A stretch of DNA of 64,000 bases, taken from Jaltomata sinuosa (lineage: Eukaryota; Streptophyta; Magnoliopsida; Solanales; Solanaceae). The DNA lies in assembly GCA_003996215.1 (NCBI GenBank), contig QJPP01000671.1:1-64000 (forward strand), given 5' to 3'. The notes beneath the pieces are model-generated. The model was not told the DNA's origin. It did no database searches and was given only the letters and a program-made list of their open reading frames with translations. The position numbers and the translations under genes are program-made. The stretch's first letter is position 1, and each line of letters begins with the position of its first letter. Below, piece by piece: positions 9,561 to 22,240 of the stretch.

Positions 9561-10303
9561 TTTTATGCCTTTCCTAACCCTGGTGTGCAAACTTTAGTAG
9601 GGTTCAGATGGGTTGTTCTGTTAGGTTCAGTTAGTGAGTTTGATGTTAGCAAAAGTGTTCGTTCGTTGGTTGATGGTTAGTCAAGGCAGGTAACTTTAGT
9701 TTTCAATGATATGCTACAGGTTGTTATCTTGGATGGCAAAGGCTAGTAGCCTATATCTTGGCTTGAAATGAGTTTGAATAAAATAGGTGACTTCGTTCGT
9801 GGTAAAGTATAAGCGGGAACTATGGATCTCCGGTGTGTCAGTTGATGCTTTGAGGGTGGTTTGGGTGTTTGACTTGTATGCAACTTCCTGTTTGTGGTGC
9901 TAAAGGATTCAGTTTAGAATAAAAAAAAGGGTTTTGCAGAACAGCGGGTTCATGAGTTAGAGTTTTGGGTTGATGGATTTTCTTGTAAACTTGGTAGGGT
10001 TTTAACGCTTCGAGTTCTGTGTGTTGATCGCCTTGGTGCTCTGGTTTCGGTGTTGTGTCGGTGCTTTTCGGTTGAGATTTTCGAGGTTCAGTTTGGGTTG
10101 GAAGATCTTTGGAGGTTGAAATCTAGCTTGGCTAGTAAGAAATTAAGGCTTGATTGCTTTCTTTGGTTTTGTTCTGTTGGGTGTCATCCGGTCGTGGAGG
10201 CTACCGGGGTTGTCCGAGAGAGTAGTGTGGGTGTTGTATTCACTGTTCTTAAATCTCTAGTGTTTTCTTCTTTCCTGACTTTCAGGGATGAAAGTTTTTT
10301 TTT
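9561..10303 (+). other. Interior 3' end of copy 1, no readable protein
   Basis: By position this corresponds to the integrase C-terminus and the following untranslated region. Related sequence is present before the 3' LTR of copy 2 (43520-44204) and in copy 3 (56500-56981). An open frame at 10050-10367 runs into the LTR and has no recognised domain. Confidence 0.5.
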
Positions 10304-10315
10304 AGTAGTGGATGA
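10304..10315 (+). other. Polypurine tract of copy 1
   Basis: AGTAGTGGATGA directly precedes the 3' LTR. The same tract precedes the LTR of copy 2 (44205-44216). The T residues make it imperfect. Confidence 0.6.
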
Positions 10316-10992
10316 TGTAATGACCCTTCCGGTCATGTACGCACTTTCGCCTTTCTTGTACCATTAGAACTTACCTGTAGCGTCCCCAAGTCATTTATGG
10401 CTTGTCGGGGACCGGTAGTTCGGTGCCCGAGCCATTTGTTTTGTCTTTATGACTGTTCCTCATTTTAGATCTTCAACTTTGGAAATCGTTGACTTCAGTC
10501 AACATTCTTGGTAATATCAAAGAATTAAACCAAGGTTCTAGGTCAAGGGAATCCCTTACACAAAAGTTCGAGTTAAAGAAATTCCTCATGTAACACCTCG
10601 CCCGTTTGGAAGGTTTAAATTAACCCATACCTTCGGGGTAAGACTAATAGTGTCTAATATACTAAGAAGGATGTGTTATGAGGTATTATAATTGCAAAAT
10701 GGTCGTATGATAAGTTTTGAAGTCAAGCAAGTTGCGAAATAAAAGTCGGCAAAGTTATCGGAAGTTTCTTTAATAAATTTTCTGAACTTTGGGTCAAATG
10801 TCTCAGAGCTTTTCGCTCAATATATAAAGAGCTAGAAGTCCCCCAACCTACCAAATTGAAGGTCTACAAGTCTAGTTTCAAACGCACTTAACCGTTCATC
10901 TATACGACTTCAGAATAAAGAGATATCTGCATTTTTGTAAGACTGCACAAGCAGGCACATCAAGGTGGGCCCACCACCGAAGTCGGTTTACC

Positions 10993-11002
10993 TTTATAAA
11001 AG
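10993..11002 (+). promoter_or_regulatory. TATA-like box in the 3' LTR of copy 1
   Basis: TTTATAAAAG is the counterpart of the 5' LTR box. Confidence 0.45.
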
Positions 11003-12514
11003 CTGATTTCCCTTCGTTTTAACTCATACTTTTTACCCAAAATCTACTGAAAATCAGAGGGAAAGTCCCTAAATAATCCATGGACCTTGATGCTTTCAAT
11101 TATAAAGTTTAACGAAAGTTGCTCTACGTCGCGAGCTCGTCATTTTTGTGTAGTTTATCCCATCGATTTCATGGCGTATCTTCGTGGGTGTTGATGCAGA
11201 AAGCTAGCATATATTTATTGGGTATTTGGCAGTAGCTAAGGAGTTATATTGGCAAGGTAAGGATCCCGTACACTTATCTAATTGTTAAATCGAGATTCTA
11301 AGCTTCTAGTCACGAAAAGTCATATTTTCCGATAACTTGTAGTAATTTCTTATTGGACTTTGATCTGTTTGTTGTTCCTGCAAGGAGGAAGGTTTTTTAG
11401 CTTGGGATATTGAATATTTTTATCCAGGAAATCTCTCCCCTAAGATCCTCCTTCATAATTACATGTTCTAGTATCATTTTTACAGCTTTCCGAGCCACGA
11501 AGTGGTGTTTTGGATATTGTGGCTTTGGACAACCCCTTTATCTTATTATGTTTGGTTATTGTTGCGGTGTATTGGTTGTGGTAAGGTACTGGAGGGATTG
11601 GGAAGTTTTTGTGATTCTTATTGGGATCACATACGATAGTGATTGGATTGAACAACGTGAAGTACGCCTTGAAATAGTGCCTCGGGAGCTCGTCGCTACT
11701 TTGAGATGTGGTTAACGTACTGTTGTTGGATTTAGCTTCCATTTATTATTCTTATTGGCCTCATTTTATGCTTTGGTGTTGGATGGTCGCGAGTGTGACA
11801 TTAACACCTTATCAATTGTCTATGGCTCATTCTTGCAGCCTTGTCGATTCTAGCAATTGTTCTATTACCTTGGTTGGTCAGGCTTCATAGAGACGCCTTT
11901 GGGGCTTCAGTTGAAAGTATTTTTTGTGTGATTCGGAGCTTCCCGAAGTAGTTCGATCCTGGACGATGTCGTTTCCACAGCTAGTAATCAGATGACAGGT
12001 AGGTTATGGCTTTCCCTACCTAGACTCTGCGCATATAGGCTATAACTGCATTAATTAACATCCTTGGGTGGGTTGTTATAGGTTGGTACCCCAGACTTTG
12101 TCTTCCTTGTTCATCCGTTTAATTCATACGTTATTTGTAGTATTCGCATAATTTTGTATATAACCCTTGTGGTCCTGTGTGGCCTTGTATTGACTCTGGA
12201 ACATAGATGGTGGGTTATTTGGGGAATGTCCGCGAGACCCGGACATAAAGATGATCCTTTTAGGCTGGTTATGTCTGCTGAGTAGCTGCTGGGCATGTGC
12301 AGGGCTGATAGGAGTTGTTGTGAGCCATTGAGCTACTTTTATATTTGTGTGCGAGCATATCATCCATGAAAAAGGTTTTCCCCTGCATGTTTTACTACAG
12401 TTTTGGCTGCGAGCCACTACCGAATGTTTTCCTAAATTTGCATGGCCCCGGGGGCCCGTTTTTGGTACTGTTGATAATAGAAAAGGGGATTTTTGGATGT
12501 TTTTGTTCTGATTT

Positions 12515-12600
12515 TATTACTAGTATTAGTCTCTGCCGGGCAGAGCACCAGACTTGTTTTTATTACTGATACTAGTCTCTACCATATGGAGCACTAGACT
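12515..12600 (+). repeat. 46-bp hairpin units in the 3' LTR
   Basis: The first unit carries CTCTGCCGGGCAGAG (12531-12545). In the second (12577-12591) the sequence is CTCTACCATATGGAG, which loses the inner pairs but creates a CCATATGG palindrome. Confidence 0.65.
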
Positions 12601-14193
12601 TAATTTACTACAGTTTTAGACCCGGTTACTCTCGGGCACGCTTGGAGGGGTTTTTAAGTCATTATCCACTACTTTAGTCCTGGACAGGGTCTGGGCATGC
12701 ATATTTGAGACTGGGTCTCTATCTTGATCCTGGACTTGCTTCCGGATGACATGTCTTGATACTGAGTTTTAGTATGGAGTCTGGGACCTCCATGGACCTT
12801 GTTGCTCCGTGCCTGGGGCTTTGGGCTGCGTGTACCGGAGGAAGGGTATACGGTGGAGTAAAGGTATACGGTCAGTGTCCTTCCATGGAACCTACCTGCT
12901 GGGCCTATTCGTCACTGGAGGGGGTACATACAAAGATACAATTTCACCTGAGATCTTCATGCATCATATCATTCATTGTTGGAGGCTCCACCCTTGTTTG
13001 CTATTTGTTGATTGTAAACTCTGGTAGTATGGGATGCCGGAGGGTTTGTTTTCACTTATTTGTGTTCCTCGGTTGTATGGGTGGCCAGGGGACTGTAGGT
13101 AGACTACATTTACTCCTGTCTTTATTTAGATCTTGTCTTGGCACTCGGTTAGTGAAGGATTAGTGATGGTTAACCTGTTGAGGCTTCAGTTGTGGGATGT
13201 CTGATTATTGAGAGGGCTAGGGAGTACTATCTTATTGAGGCACTTTTGTGTGGCCTTCTGAGCAGAATGTGAGATTCTGGTTCTATTCTTGTGGGAAGTT
13301 GAGTGGTATCTCTCGGTTATTGTGGTCTAGTTATTTCATCCTAGGGTCGTACTTGTGAGGTGATTCCCTGGTTATGATATCATGTGATTGGATTGGTGTT
13401 ATTATTTCCTTATACTTGTTGATTCTATTTTGAGTATGTTAGACTACTTTTCATCTTTTCCTTTTACTTGAGGTTACCGGTATACCGCCATTTTCTCAAC
13501 TCTCTCTCTACTTACTTATATTATTGTGCAAGGACTCCAGGTGCGTTATCCTTTTCTTCACCTGTGATTCTGCGTAATTGTATCTCTGTGCTAGCATGTT
13601 TTACTTGTAGCTTTTGGTTGTCTATTCTCTGTGCTAGCTCCTTGTACTTTCTTTATTGCTTCAGTGACTGATTTCTTGCTATCTGTTACTTACTGCTTTT
13701 ATATCTTATATGCGCTCAGTCGGCTGATGATACCTACTGAGTACCCATTGTTTTGGTTCTCATACTACACTTCTGCACTTTCTGTACAGATATTGTTTGA
13801 GTTTTCGCCGTTGATAGTTTTGGAGACTCATGCAGATTTTGTGGATACCTGACGGTCGGAGCTTGACCACGTCTCATCTTTTGTACTGTCACTCTTTGTA
13901 TATTCAGGGATAGTTGTACTTATCATTTTGTTACTTCTAGCACTTGTATTCTATTAGAAGCTTCTGTACTGTCAATACCAAGTCTTGGAGTTGGTGTAGT
14001 TTCATTATGTATACATTCGGGTAAATTGCTTCCGCATTGTCTTATCTGTATATTCTTCTTCCGCTTACTTTCTACTTATTGTGCGTATTGGTTTGGTAGT
14101 AGCCCATTACTAACCATTTTGGGCTACGGGAATTGGTTCACCTACTAAGAGAGTTGTAAGTGCCATCATGACCTGAGAAATCGGGTCATGACA

Positions 14194-14198
14194 GCCTT
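14194..14198. repeat. Target-site duplication GCCTT, right copy
   Basis: Identical to 2845-2849. Confidence 0.9.
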
Positions 14199-14936
14199 AC
14201 TTGACCCCAAGCGGACCTAGCTGGACATGTACGCTACTGGACGTACACCAGTAATACATCTCAATCACAAAAGTTAAGGCCATAATTAAGAATTTCTGTA
14301 GGCTTAGATAATCTCAGCTAACACAACATCCTATAACAAAGCATAACAATCATTATGCGGGTTAACAAGCCCACCATGATGTCTATAATAACAAAGTATA
14401 CAAGAAATATTAACAAGGGCCGATAATACCACCATGCTGACAATAACAAAATAGTAAGGCCGACACGGGCGACTAAAATATACTACTACATGGTCTAGGT
14501 CTGCAAGCCTCTAAGAATATATTATCTGACTGGGATAGGGCCCCCACCTCCCATCGACTATATATAATCATGGACTCCTACACTCTGAACCTGACACCTT
14601 CAAATGAAGTGGATCTTACCAATCAACTGGAACTCAGCAACACAACTGAGGATGACTATTTTCCAGTCTGTTAGGACCTCCAGGCAGGAATGCAGCGCCC
14701 CTAGGCAATGCGAACGTCAGTATGAAATAATTTACCAAGTATGTAAGGTAATTGAATTACTAAAACTGATATCATAAATATTGTAAGTAATCAGATAGGG
14801 AGTCAACAGATTGTCAGAGCGTACTTACTTTCTCCTAACATAGATCTTACCAATTGTAACCAATTTGATAATCAATTTGATTTACCGGGCTACTTGATAT
14901 CATACAATGCTGAATGTGATTATAAACAATATCAAG
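14199..14936. repeat. Old LTR-like repeat, middle piece
   Basis: It continues the sequence broken at 2849 and is broken again by the element at 14942. It is non-coding, with no open frame of note. I see no second copy of it in the window. Confidence 0.4.
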
Positions 14937-15904
14937 CGTAGTGTTACACCCCGAGCCTATCCCCTGAACGTAACACGGGACTCAAGATCACAAGTAATCT
15001 CAAGATAACCCTCTGGCATTAGCATGACTTAACAACTGAACAAAACATAAGAACGGAAGCTTAACTGAAGTAATGAGCAACCTAATCTAGTTATCAAAAA
15101 TATAAGTCTAAAAATGACAATCTGAATTAAGCCGAATATATGAATCTATGTCTGAAAGCCTCTACTACTGACGAGCTGCTGGGACAAGCCCCCAGCTAAC
15201 TCTAAATACTAAAAACTAAATGAACGAACTAATAGTCTAGAATGAAGCTAAACTCTAAGTCCTCGAATGAGGAGGACTCACCAAGCTGGCTGGATGTGCT
15301 GCTGATCTACTAGCCTCGAATCTGGGTTTGAGCTACTGAATCTACATTATGATAGGATGCAACACAAAGAGGTATGCGGTCAGTACTATGAAATGTACTG
15401 AGTATGAGAGATATGCGTATGTAATGATAAAATATACTTGAAAGCATGCTTAAAACTGATATCATGCATATGTCGTGGTAAAACATGCTTAAAGCATAAC
15501 TACAACTAAAGTCGTACAATGATAGCGAAATTTATAATAAAATGACTCAATACAATATCATAGGCAAAATATACTTGAAAATCATAAGTAATAGTAGGAG
15601 TTCTGAAGTATGAAAGCAAAGAGTCAATGCATTTAAAAACCTAAAACTGTTTCTGTGGGAGGTTGTCTAACCAACATAGACCATATGAGCTATATGGAAT
15701 CCGATGTATCCTCCCCATCGAGAGGACCCAATATACCTTGCCAGGGTATAAAGTCATGACTGTGGCATGACCACTAATTCTAATACCCAACATAGGGGAC
15801 TTATGAACCTACGAGGGCACGTAGTTATAGAACTAAGGGTATGCTCACCCCATCCAACTCGATGCTAAATACTACTCCCAAAACATACATATAGCTCATA
15901 TAAT

Positions 15905-16062
15905 ACTGGTGACATATCTGATGCCAAAACTGTTTATAGCTTAGGTAGACATATCTAGATGCCAAACCTTTCATAAACATAGAACATATCTGATGTCCGA
16001 AACTGATCATAACTAATGACATATCTGATGTCAAATCTCTTTGAAAAGCATAAGGACATATT
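15905..16062 (-). repeat. Short degenerate tandem repeats in the LTR
   Basis: Units built on GACATATCTGATG(C/T)C occur about five times, some with one or two changes. The partner LTR has fewer units (about 20893-20975), which accounts for much of the length difference. Confidence 0.6.
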
Positions 16063-16779
16063 TGATGTCATGCAATTTCAATTCATAAGTCTTAAAACTT
16101 AGCATAGCCATAAATCAAAATATACTTGTCTTTCTAAATTCATAACTTGAAGAAGTAGGCATGTAATTTTATAATACTGAGGCCATGTTATCTAAACATG
16201 CCAAATTTCACTTGAAAATATGCAATTCAATGAAATCATACTAGAAATTTTTCTTTATGCATGGGTTTTTGAAAACACTTAAGGAATCTCAATTAAATAT
16301 TGGATAATGAAGGAGAAACCATGAATTGATACTTGAAAACTGAATACACAAGTTTCTCTCAATTTGGGTAAAAACCTTAATTTCATAAGTTCATAAATTA
16401 AAGTAAAACTTGGGGGTTTTGGGAATAAGGGTGAAATGAATCCCTTATTGACTACTCACTTATATGAACTTGAAGAACTTCTAGCTAGAACTTTGGGGAC
16501 AAATCTTGGAGAAGAATCCTTAAGGTTGGAGGTGGAGACTTGGAGAGAAAATCTGAAAGAAAACTCTCGAGAGACTTTCTTGCTTGAGCTTCTATGATCT
16601 TGCTTGTTTGAAACCCTAGGTATCTTGCCTTAGAGTCTTGAGGAATTCTTTAGAGATAGATTGATGTTCTTATAAGGAATAGCCCCTTTTGGGTGGTTAA
16701 AAGATGAGGGGAAGAACCTGAGGTGAGAAAAAGACCAAACTACCCTTAATTAAACTCATAGGAAAAAGTGCAGAAAATC

Positions 16780-16970
16780 ATCGGACGACGCTTTCCAAGG
16801 GTCGTCGTGGCTCCTACGGGCCATCAGACCCAACCATCGGCCTCACAGGGGCCAAATAACCTCACCGAAGAATTCCCACGCCCTGCTACCATGGGCCTTC
16901 GTGTTCACCACAGGGGTCGAGATGGTCGTCGGAGCTTCCCACGCCCGTCGGCCAGCCCGTCAGATTTTTG
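16780..16970 (-). promoter_or_regulatory. GC-rich word cluster upstream of the LTR TATA box
   Basis: Repeated GTCG / CGACG / CCCACG words form a sharp GC-rich island in AT-rich surroundings. On the minus strand it ends about 100 bp before a CTTATAAG box (16669-16676). The partner LTR has the same island at 21690-21860. Confidence 0.5.
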
Positions 16971-17347
16971 ACAGCTGACAGTGCTTCACTAAAATGCTCA
17001 TAACTTCTTACTATAGACTCGAATTAATGAGAGGCTGGTGGTGTTGGAAAGAAGATTAAAATACCTTTAATTTTGTGGGTACTAGGACACTAACCCTTTA
17101 TATTCTAGGAGTTATGATCATTTGAAGTTGACCCTAGTAAGAACTTACATGAAAACTAAATCGGTAGAAGGGCTTTAAACTTAACTTTGAGCTAGGGGTC
17201 CTCTATGACTTCAATTCACATCTAATACTCCTTCTAAGCTTAGGAACCGATTTTATTACTTATATATAAATAAATCTTATCCAGTTCGGGTCTAACAATG
17301 CATAAAGAATGATTCAGATCTTGGTTTAGAATTTCTGGGGTGTTACA

Positions 17348-17361
17348 ATATCTCTCCCTTG
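17348..17361 (-). other. Polypurine tract (minus strand)
   Basis: On the minus strand AAGGGAGAGATAT abuts the 3' LTR start (TGTAACACC). Confidence 0.75.
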
Positions 17362-18199
17362 GGATCATTCTTCCTCGAATGAAGACTAATAAGTTGAGAT
17401 TAGAGGGGGAATGGGTTGCAATCCTATCAACAGAGTTCTAATAGCTTAAATACTTCATGGTAATGGATTTCTGACTGAAATATAAACTAATATGGATTCA
17501 TGGAACATGTATGCATACTGAGAGCATAAGAATAACTGATGGGACACGAAGCTGAATATCTAACATGGTAACTGGTCTGGATTAAAAGTAGGGACTCAGC
17601 CGAAACTTGAAGAGAATGAACACATTCTTAGGGATCATAGTCAACTGGATGGAACATCAAACTGAGAGGAGTAGCTATACGAGAAAACTATTCCCTTCTA
17701 AACTGAACTTACTACCATGGACTTAGCTGAATGTAGGGTCTTCTGGCCTTAAGAATGATTACCGACACATCTGAACTGATATGATATGAGCACCCTGGGC
17801 AGAGAGTAAGAACCAAACTATTCCCGCCTAAACAACACAGCTGATAGCCTTTAAGCTTAAGAACACCTTTATAACTTTACTAACTTCCTTGAATAGCACA
17901 CTTACCACTTGCGACTAAAATTATCACTAGCGCACATATAGATACTGAGGTCTGAGTCTGACTACCATTTTCGACCATGTTCAAGCCAATATCTACTAAA
18001 GCTCATGCATATAGATTTATCCCCTAAGAATAATGTTCCTTCTTATCATGAAAATCAACTAACCTTGAGCTCTTAACCAATAGGATCACTAGTCACGTAA
18101 AGCAAAGCCCATAGGCATTTCATCACAATATTCAAGCTTATAACAATGGTCACCTTATGGTTCTGGTATCTTACACCATCCAAGACTCCTCCTCTCTTC
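17362..18199 (-). other. Non-coding interior, 3' part
   Basis: There is no readable gag or pol and no long open frame on either strand. Confidence 0.6.
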
Positions 18200-18861
18200 C
18201 CTAGCATATCTAGGAGCTGCAACTTAAAGAACTTCCACAATGAGACATACCAGAATTTAAGACTTCTAAGATAGAACCTTGAGGGATTGAGACTTAAAGA
18301 TGAAGATCCTTATCTTAGAGCTTGAAGCTTGGAGGAGTGGAGTTCTTTCCCTTTTGGAATTTAGATTGAGGTGAATGGGAAAGGTTTAGGCTAATAGGGG
18401 ATAAAATCAAATTACCCTTGACTTAAAGGAAGGATTGCAGAAAATTTCTTGCCAGACGGCCTACCCGACAGGCATCAGAACCACAATGGCCCATCAGACC
18501 AGGTCATCAAAATAACTGGCTGAGGGTCTGGAGTTGCTGGATGATTTCCACGGCGGGTTCCCATAGCCCCTCGCAACCGCGATGCTCGTGGTGACCGCTC
18601 GTCAGAATATAGGAATGGTTGGGAAAGGGCCACTGGGTCATTATCACGGTGGGGCCAACATTCCGTGACAGTTGCCACGCCCATCACCTTAGGCCATTGA
18701 GTTGGGAAAATGGTGGTTCAGGGCCACTGGATGATTCCCATGATGCACCCCACGGCCTGTCGGAGCTCCGATGCCCGTGGAGGCTGCCTGTCGGGTCTAA
18801 GATTTTGGAATTTTTTTTAGGTTTTAAGTTTATAAGCTAGTTCAGATTCTAGGGTGCTACA
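18200..18861 (-). repeat. LTR fragment inside the element interior
   Basis: The right edge reads GGGTGCTACA, followed by ATATCTCCCCCTTGGG, the same LTR-end plus polypurine arrangement as at 17338-17361. The left part matches the texture of 16500-16790, and it has its own GC word cluster (18455-18790). It is therefore the 5' part of a related LTR, in the same orientation, embedded in the interior. The left limit is approximate. Confidence 0.6.
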
Positions 18862-19910
18862 ATATCTCCCCCTTGGGTTCGTGCTACCTTTCTAAATCTA
18901 TGGATATCTCACTAACCTCTTAACTGAACTATGATCATTTTACCCAAATAGATCAAACATTACCGTAGAAGCTAGTCTGAGTATACACTTCCTTCTATAG
19001 TTTAAGGCTCTCTCGCGCCTAAAAGTCTTGGCCTCAACCCTTATATCATACTCATAACTGTCCATATCATACTCATAACTGTCAACCTATCCCTCACAAT
19101 AACATGTCAAGCTTACATGGTTCTAACTCTCAAAGTCCTCTCTTTCTACTACCCACCACACCAAAAACGTTAAATCCTATACTGAGAGGCTTAAAATCAT
19201 ATATCCTTATCTGGACCACATATATATATATCATGCTCACATATTCACACTTGCTGAAATTTCATCAACTTAAACTCTTACATTATACTATACCACACTT
19301 ACCAGATAAATCCCACAAAACCATCATTATCACTCTCATACTATCATTCTTTCGTTCACATTCTATACTTGGTCTATACTAGCATAATAACTTACTACTC
19401 TTTAGTCCACACCAAGGGATGTATCATTCCATCACCTATCTAATAGAACAGAAATCTGAATGCATGCTCTAACCAAATGCTATTCTTCCCTCTAAGCTAC
19501 TACACTTCTAACTTTATACTTCTAGCTCTAGGTCCATTCTACTATGAATGGCTTATAACACAACATCCTCTAGGTGGCAACACTACCCAAGGATCTAGGT
19601 ACACACTTTTCCTTCTTGAGGAATAATTAGTAATCTGGAAGAGATCTGAGAGCACCTCGCTGATAGATAATCTGACATTTACTACTCCTGCCACCTCATA
19701 AATGAAGTATAAACAACGAAACTAGGAACAACACATAAATATGGGGGTAAGTAAAGTTAAACCTTATTGCAGGATATTGAATATGAAAGAAGTAAAGTTT
19801 TTCCTAAGACACCTCGTAGCCTCCCTCTCAAAAGTGTAGCGCGCTTCACACCCATGAAAGAGATTCTACTTGATGCAACTTTTAGACACCCTAGGACTCT
19901 TGAACCTGAT
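18862..19910 (-). other. Polypurine tract copy and non-coding interior, 5' part
   Basis: It starts with a second polypurine tract (18862-18874). No protein motif was recognised. The segment near 19790-19920 resembles the leader before the primer site of the element at 47454-47665 (the AAGACACCTCGTAGCCTCCC block). Confidence 0.55.
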
Positions 19911-19922
19911 GCTCTAATACCA
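19911..19922 (-). other. Primer binding site (tRNA-iMet), minus strand
   Basis: The reverse complement reads TGGTATTAGAGC, one change from the consensus TGGTATCAGAGC. It is four bases inside the LTR. Confidence 0.85.
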
Positions 19923-19926
19923 AGTT

Positions 19927-22240
19927 TGTCACACCCCGAGCCTATCCCCTGGACGTAACACGGGACTCAAGATCACAAGTAATCTCAAGATAACCCTCTG
20001 GCGTTAGCATGGCTTAAAAACTGAACAAAACATAAGAACGGAAGCTTAACTGAATTAATGAGCAACTTAATCTAGTTATAAAAAATATAAGTCTAAAAAT
20101 GACAATCTGAATTAAGCTGAATATCTGACTCTATGTCTGAAAGCCTCTACTACTGACGAGCTGCTGGGACAAGCCCCCAGCTAACTCTAAATACTGAAAA
20201 CTGAATAAAAGAACTAATAGTCTAGAATGAAGCTAAACTCTAAGTCCTCGAATGAGGAGGACTCATAAGCTGGCTGGATGTGCTGCTGATCTACTAGCCT
20301 CGAATATGGGGGCGAGCTACTGAATCTACATCATGATAGGATGCAACACAAATAGGTATGCAATCAGTACTATGGAATATATTGAGTATGAGAGAGATGC
20401 GTATGTCATGATAAAATATACTTGAAAGCATGCTTAAAACTGATATCATGCATATGTCATGGTAAAACATGATTAAAGCATAACTATAACTGAAGTCATA
20501 CAATGATAGTAAAATTTGTAATGAAATGACTCAATGCAATATCATAGGCAAAATATACTTGAAAACCATATGTAATAGTAGGAGTTCTAAAATCCGAAAG
20601 CAAAGAGTCAATGCTTTTAAAAACCTAAAAATGTTTCTATGGGAGGTTCTCTAACCGATATAGACCATGTGAGCTATATGAAATCTGATGTATCCACCCC
20701 ATCGAGGGGACCCAATATACCTTATCAGGATATAAAGGCATAACTGTGGCGTGATCACTAATTCTAATGCCCAACAGAGGGGATTTATAAACCTATGGGT
20801 GCACACAGTTGTGGGACTAAGGGTATGCTCACTCCATCCAAATTGGTGCTAAATACTACTCTCAAAATATTCATATAGCTCATATAATACTGGTGACATA
20901 TCTGATGTCAAAACTGTTCATAACTAGTGACATATCTGATGCCAAATCTGTTTGAAAAGCATAAGGACATATTTGATGTCATGCAATTTCTATTCATAAG
21001 TCTTAAAACTTAGCATAGCCATAAATCAAAATATACTTGTCTTTCTAAATTCATAACTTGAAAAAGTAGGCATGTAATTTTATAATACTGAGGCCATGTT
21101 ATCTAAACATGCCAAATTTCACTTGAATATATGCAATTCAATGAAATCATACTAGAAATTTTTCTTTATGCATGGGCTTTTGAAAACACTTAAGGAATCT
21201 CAATTAAAATATGGATAATGAAGGAGAAACCATGAATTGATACTTGAAAACTGAATACACAAGTTTCTCCCAATTTGGGTAAAAAACCTAATTTCATAAG
21301 TTCATAAATCAAAGTAAAACTTGAGGGTTTTGGGTATAAGGGTGAAAGGAATCCCTTATTGAATACCCACATACCTGAACTTGAAGAACTTCTAGCTATA
21401 ACTTTGGGGATTAAGCTTGGGGAAGAATCCTTAAGGTTGGAGGTGGAGACTTGGAGAGAAAATATGAAAGAAAACTCTTGAAAGACTTTCTTGCTTGAGC
21501 TTCTATGATCTTGCTTGTTTGAAACCCTAGGTATCTTGCCTTAGAGTCTTTAGGGAATTCTTTAGTGATAGATTGATGTTATTATGAGAAATAACTTCTT
21601 TCGGGTGTTTAAAAGATGAAAGGAAGAACCTGAGGTGAGGAAAAGACCAAACTACCCTTAATTAAACTCATAGGAAAAAATGTAGAAAATCGTCGGACGA
21701 CGCTTTCCATGGGCCGCCAAACCCAACCGTTGGCCTCACGGGGGCCAAATAACCTCACTGGACAGTTCCCACTCCCTGCCACCATGGGCCATCGTGGTCA
21801 CCATGGGCGTCGGGACGGCCATTGGAGCTTTCCATGCCCGCCGGCCAGCCCGTCGGATTTTTGTTAGCTGATAGTGCTTTACTAAAATGCTCACAACTTC
21901 TTACTCCGGACTCGGATTCACAAGAGGCTGGTAGCATTAAAAAGAAGATTCAAAGACCTTTAATTTGGTGGGTACTAGGCCACATAATTCTTTATATTCA
22001 AAGAGTTATGATTGTTTGAAGTTGACCCTAGTAAGAACTTATATGAAAACTAAATCGGTAGAAGGGCTTTCAACTTAACTTTGAGCTAGGGGTCCTTTAT
22101 GAATTCAATTCACATCTAATACTCTTCAAAACTTAGGAACTTATATTAATACTTGGATATAAAGAAAATTTATACAGTTCGGGTCTAACAATGCATGAAG
22201 AATGGTTCAGTTCTTGGTTTAGAATTTCTTGGGTGTTACA
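19927..22240 (-). repeat. 5' LTR of the minus-strand LARD-like element
   Basis: On the + strand it begins TGTCACACCCCG and ends GGGTGTTACA. It matches 14942-17347 end to end apart from fewer tandem units. The TATA box of the partner is degraded here (ATTATGAG near 21581). Confidence 0.93.

Larger units (their letters stand above)
2850..14193 (+). mobile_element. Complete Tekay/Del-type Ty3/gypsy retrotransposon (copy 1), non-autonomous
   Basis: The element is 11.3 kb with 3.67 and 3.88 kb LTRs, a tRNA-iMet primer site and a 5-bp target duplication (GCCTT). The interior is only 3.8 kb. It holds a broken gag with two zinc knuckles, scraps of protease and RT fingers, and a decayed integrase. 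The RT palm, connection and RNase H are missing. Lineage is inferred from the gag motifs, the long LTRs and the sequence before the 3' LTR. It cannot encode its own machinery, yet it has intact boundaries, so it was presumably mobilised in trans. In the first ~115 bp of the LTRs I count about nine differences, so the insertion is not recent. Confidence 0.92.
10316..14193 (+). repeat. 3' LTR of copy 1
   Basis: It is 3878 bp, starts TGTAATGACC, ends GGTCATGACA, and is followed by the GCCTT duplication. It retains the 210 bp (12887-13096) lost from the 5' LTR. Inside, TGTAACACCTCG near 10590 looks like the start of another LTR family and opens the chimeric promoter block. A TATA-like box lies at 10993-11002 and a donor-like AAG|GTAAGG at 11257. 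Confidence 0.93.
14942..17347 (-). repeat. 3' LTR of the minus-strand LARD-like element
   Basis: On the + strand it begins TGTTACACCCCG and ends GGGGTGTTACA, so the termini are inverted repeats. It is close to 19927-22240 throughout; for example, both carry the ACATATCTGATG(T/C)C repeats. Several such repeats (15905-16060) make it longer than its partner. Confidence 0.93.
14942..22240 (-). mobile_element. Complete non-coding gypsy-type element (LARD-like)
   Basis: It is 7.3 kb and flanked by CGTAG at 14937-14941 and 22241-22245. Orientation is minus: a primer-site complement lies just inside the right LTR and a polypurine tract just inside the left LTR. LTRs are 2.4 and 2.3 kb, and the interior is 2.58 kb with no gag or pol motif. 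Long LTRs around a non-coding interior fit the LARD definition (large retrotransposon derivatives moved in trans). The interior also holds an LTR fragment (18200-18861). Confidence 0.9.

Noticed and set aside
10050..10367. Open frame of 105 codons near the end of copy 1
   Set aside because: It crosses from the element interior into the LTR, has no domain, and the homologous segments of copies 2 and 3 are not open in the same way.
16768..16971. Arg-, Pro- and Gly-rich open frame
   Set aside because: It is the translation of the GC-rich word cluster upstream of the LTR promoter; low stop density comes from base composition.
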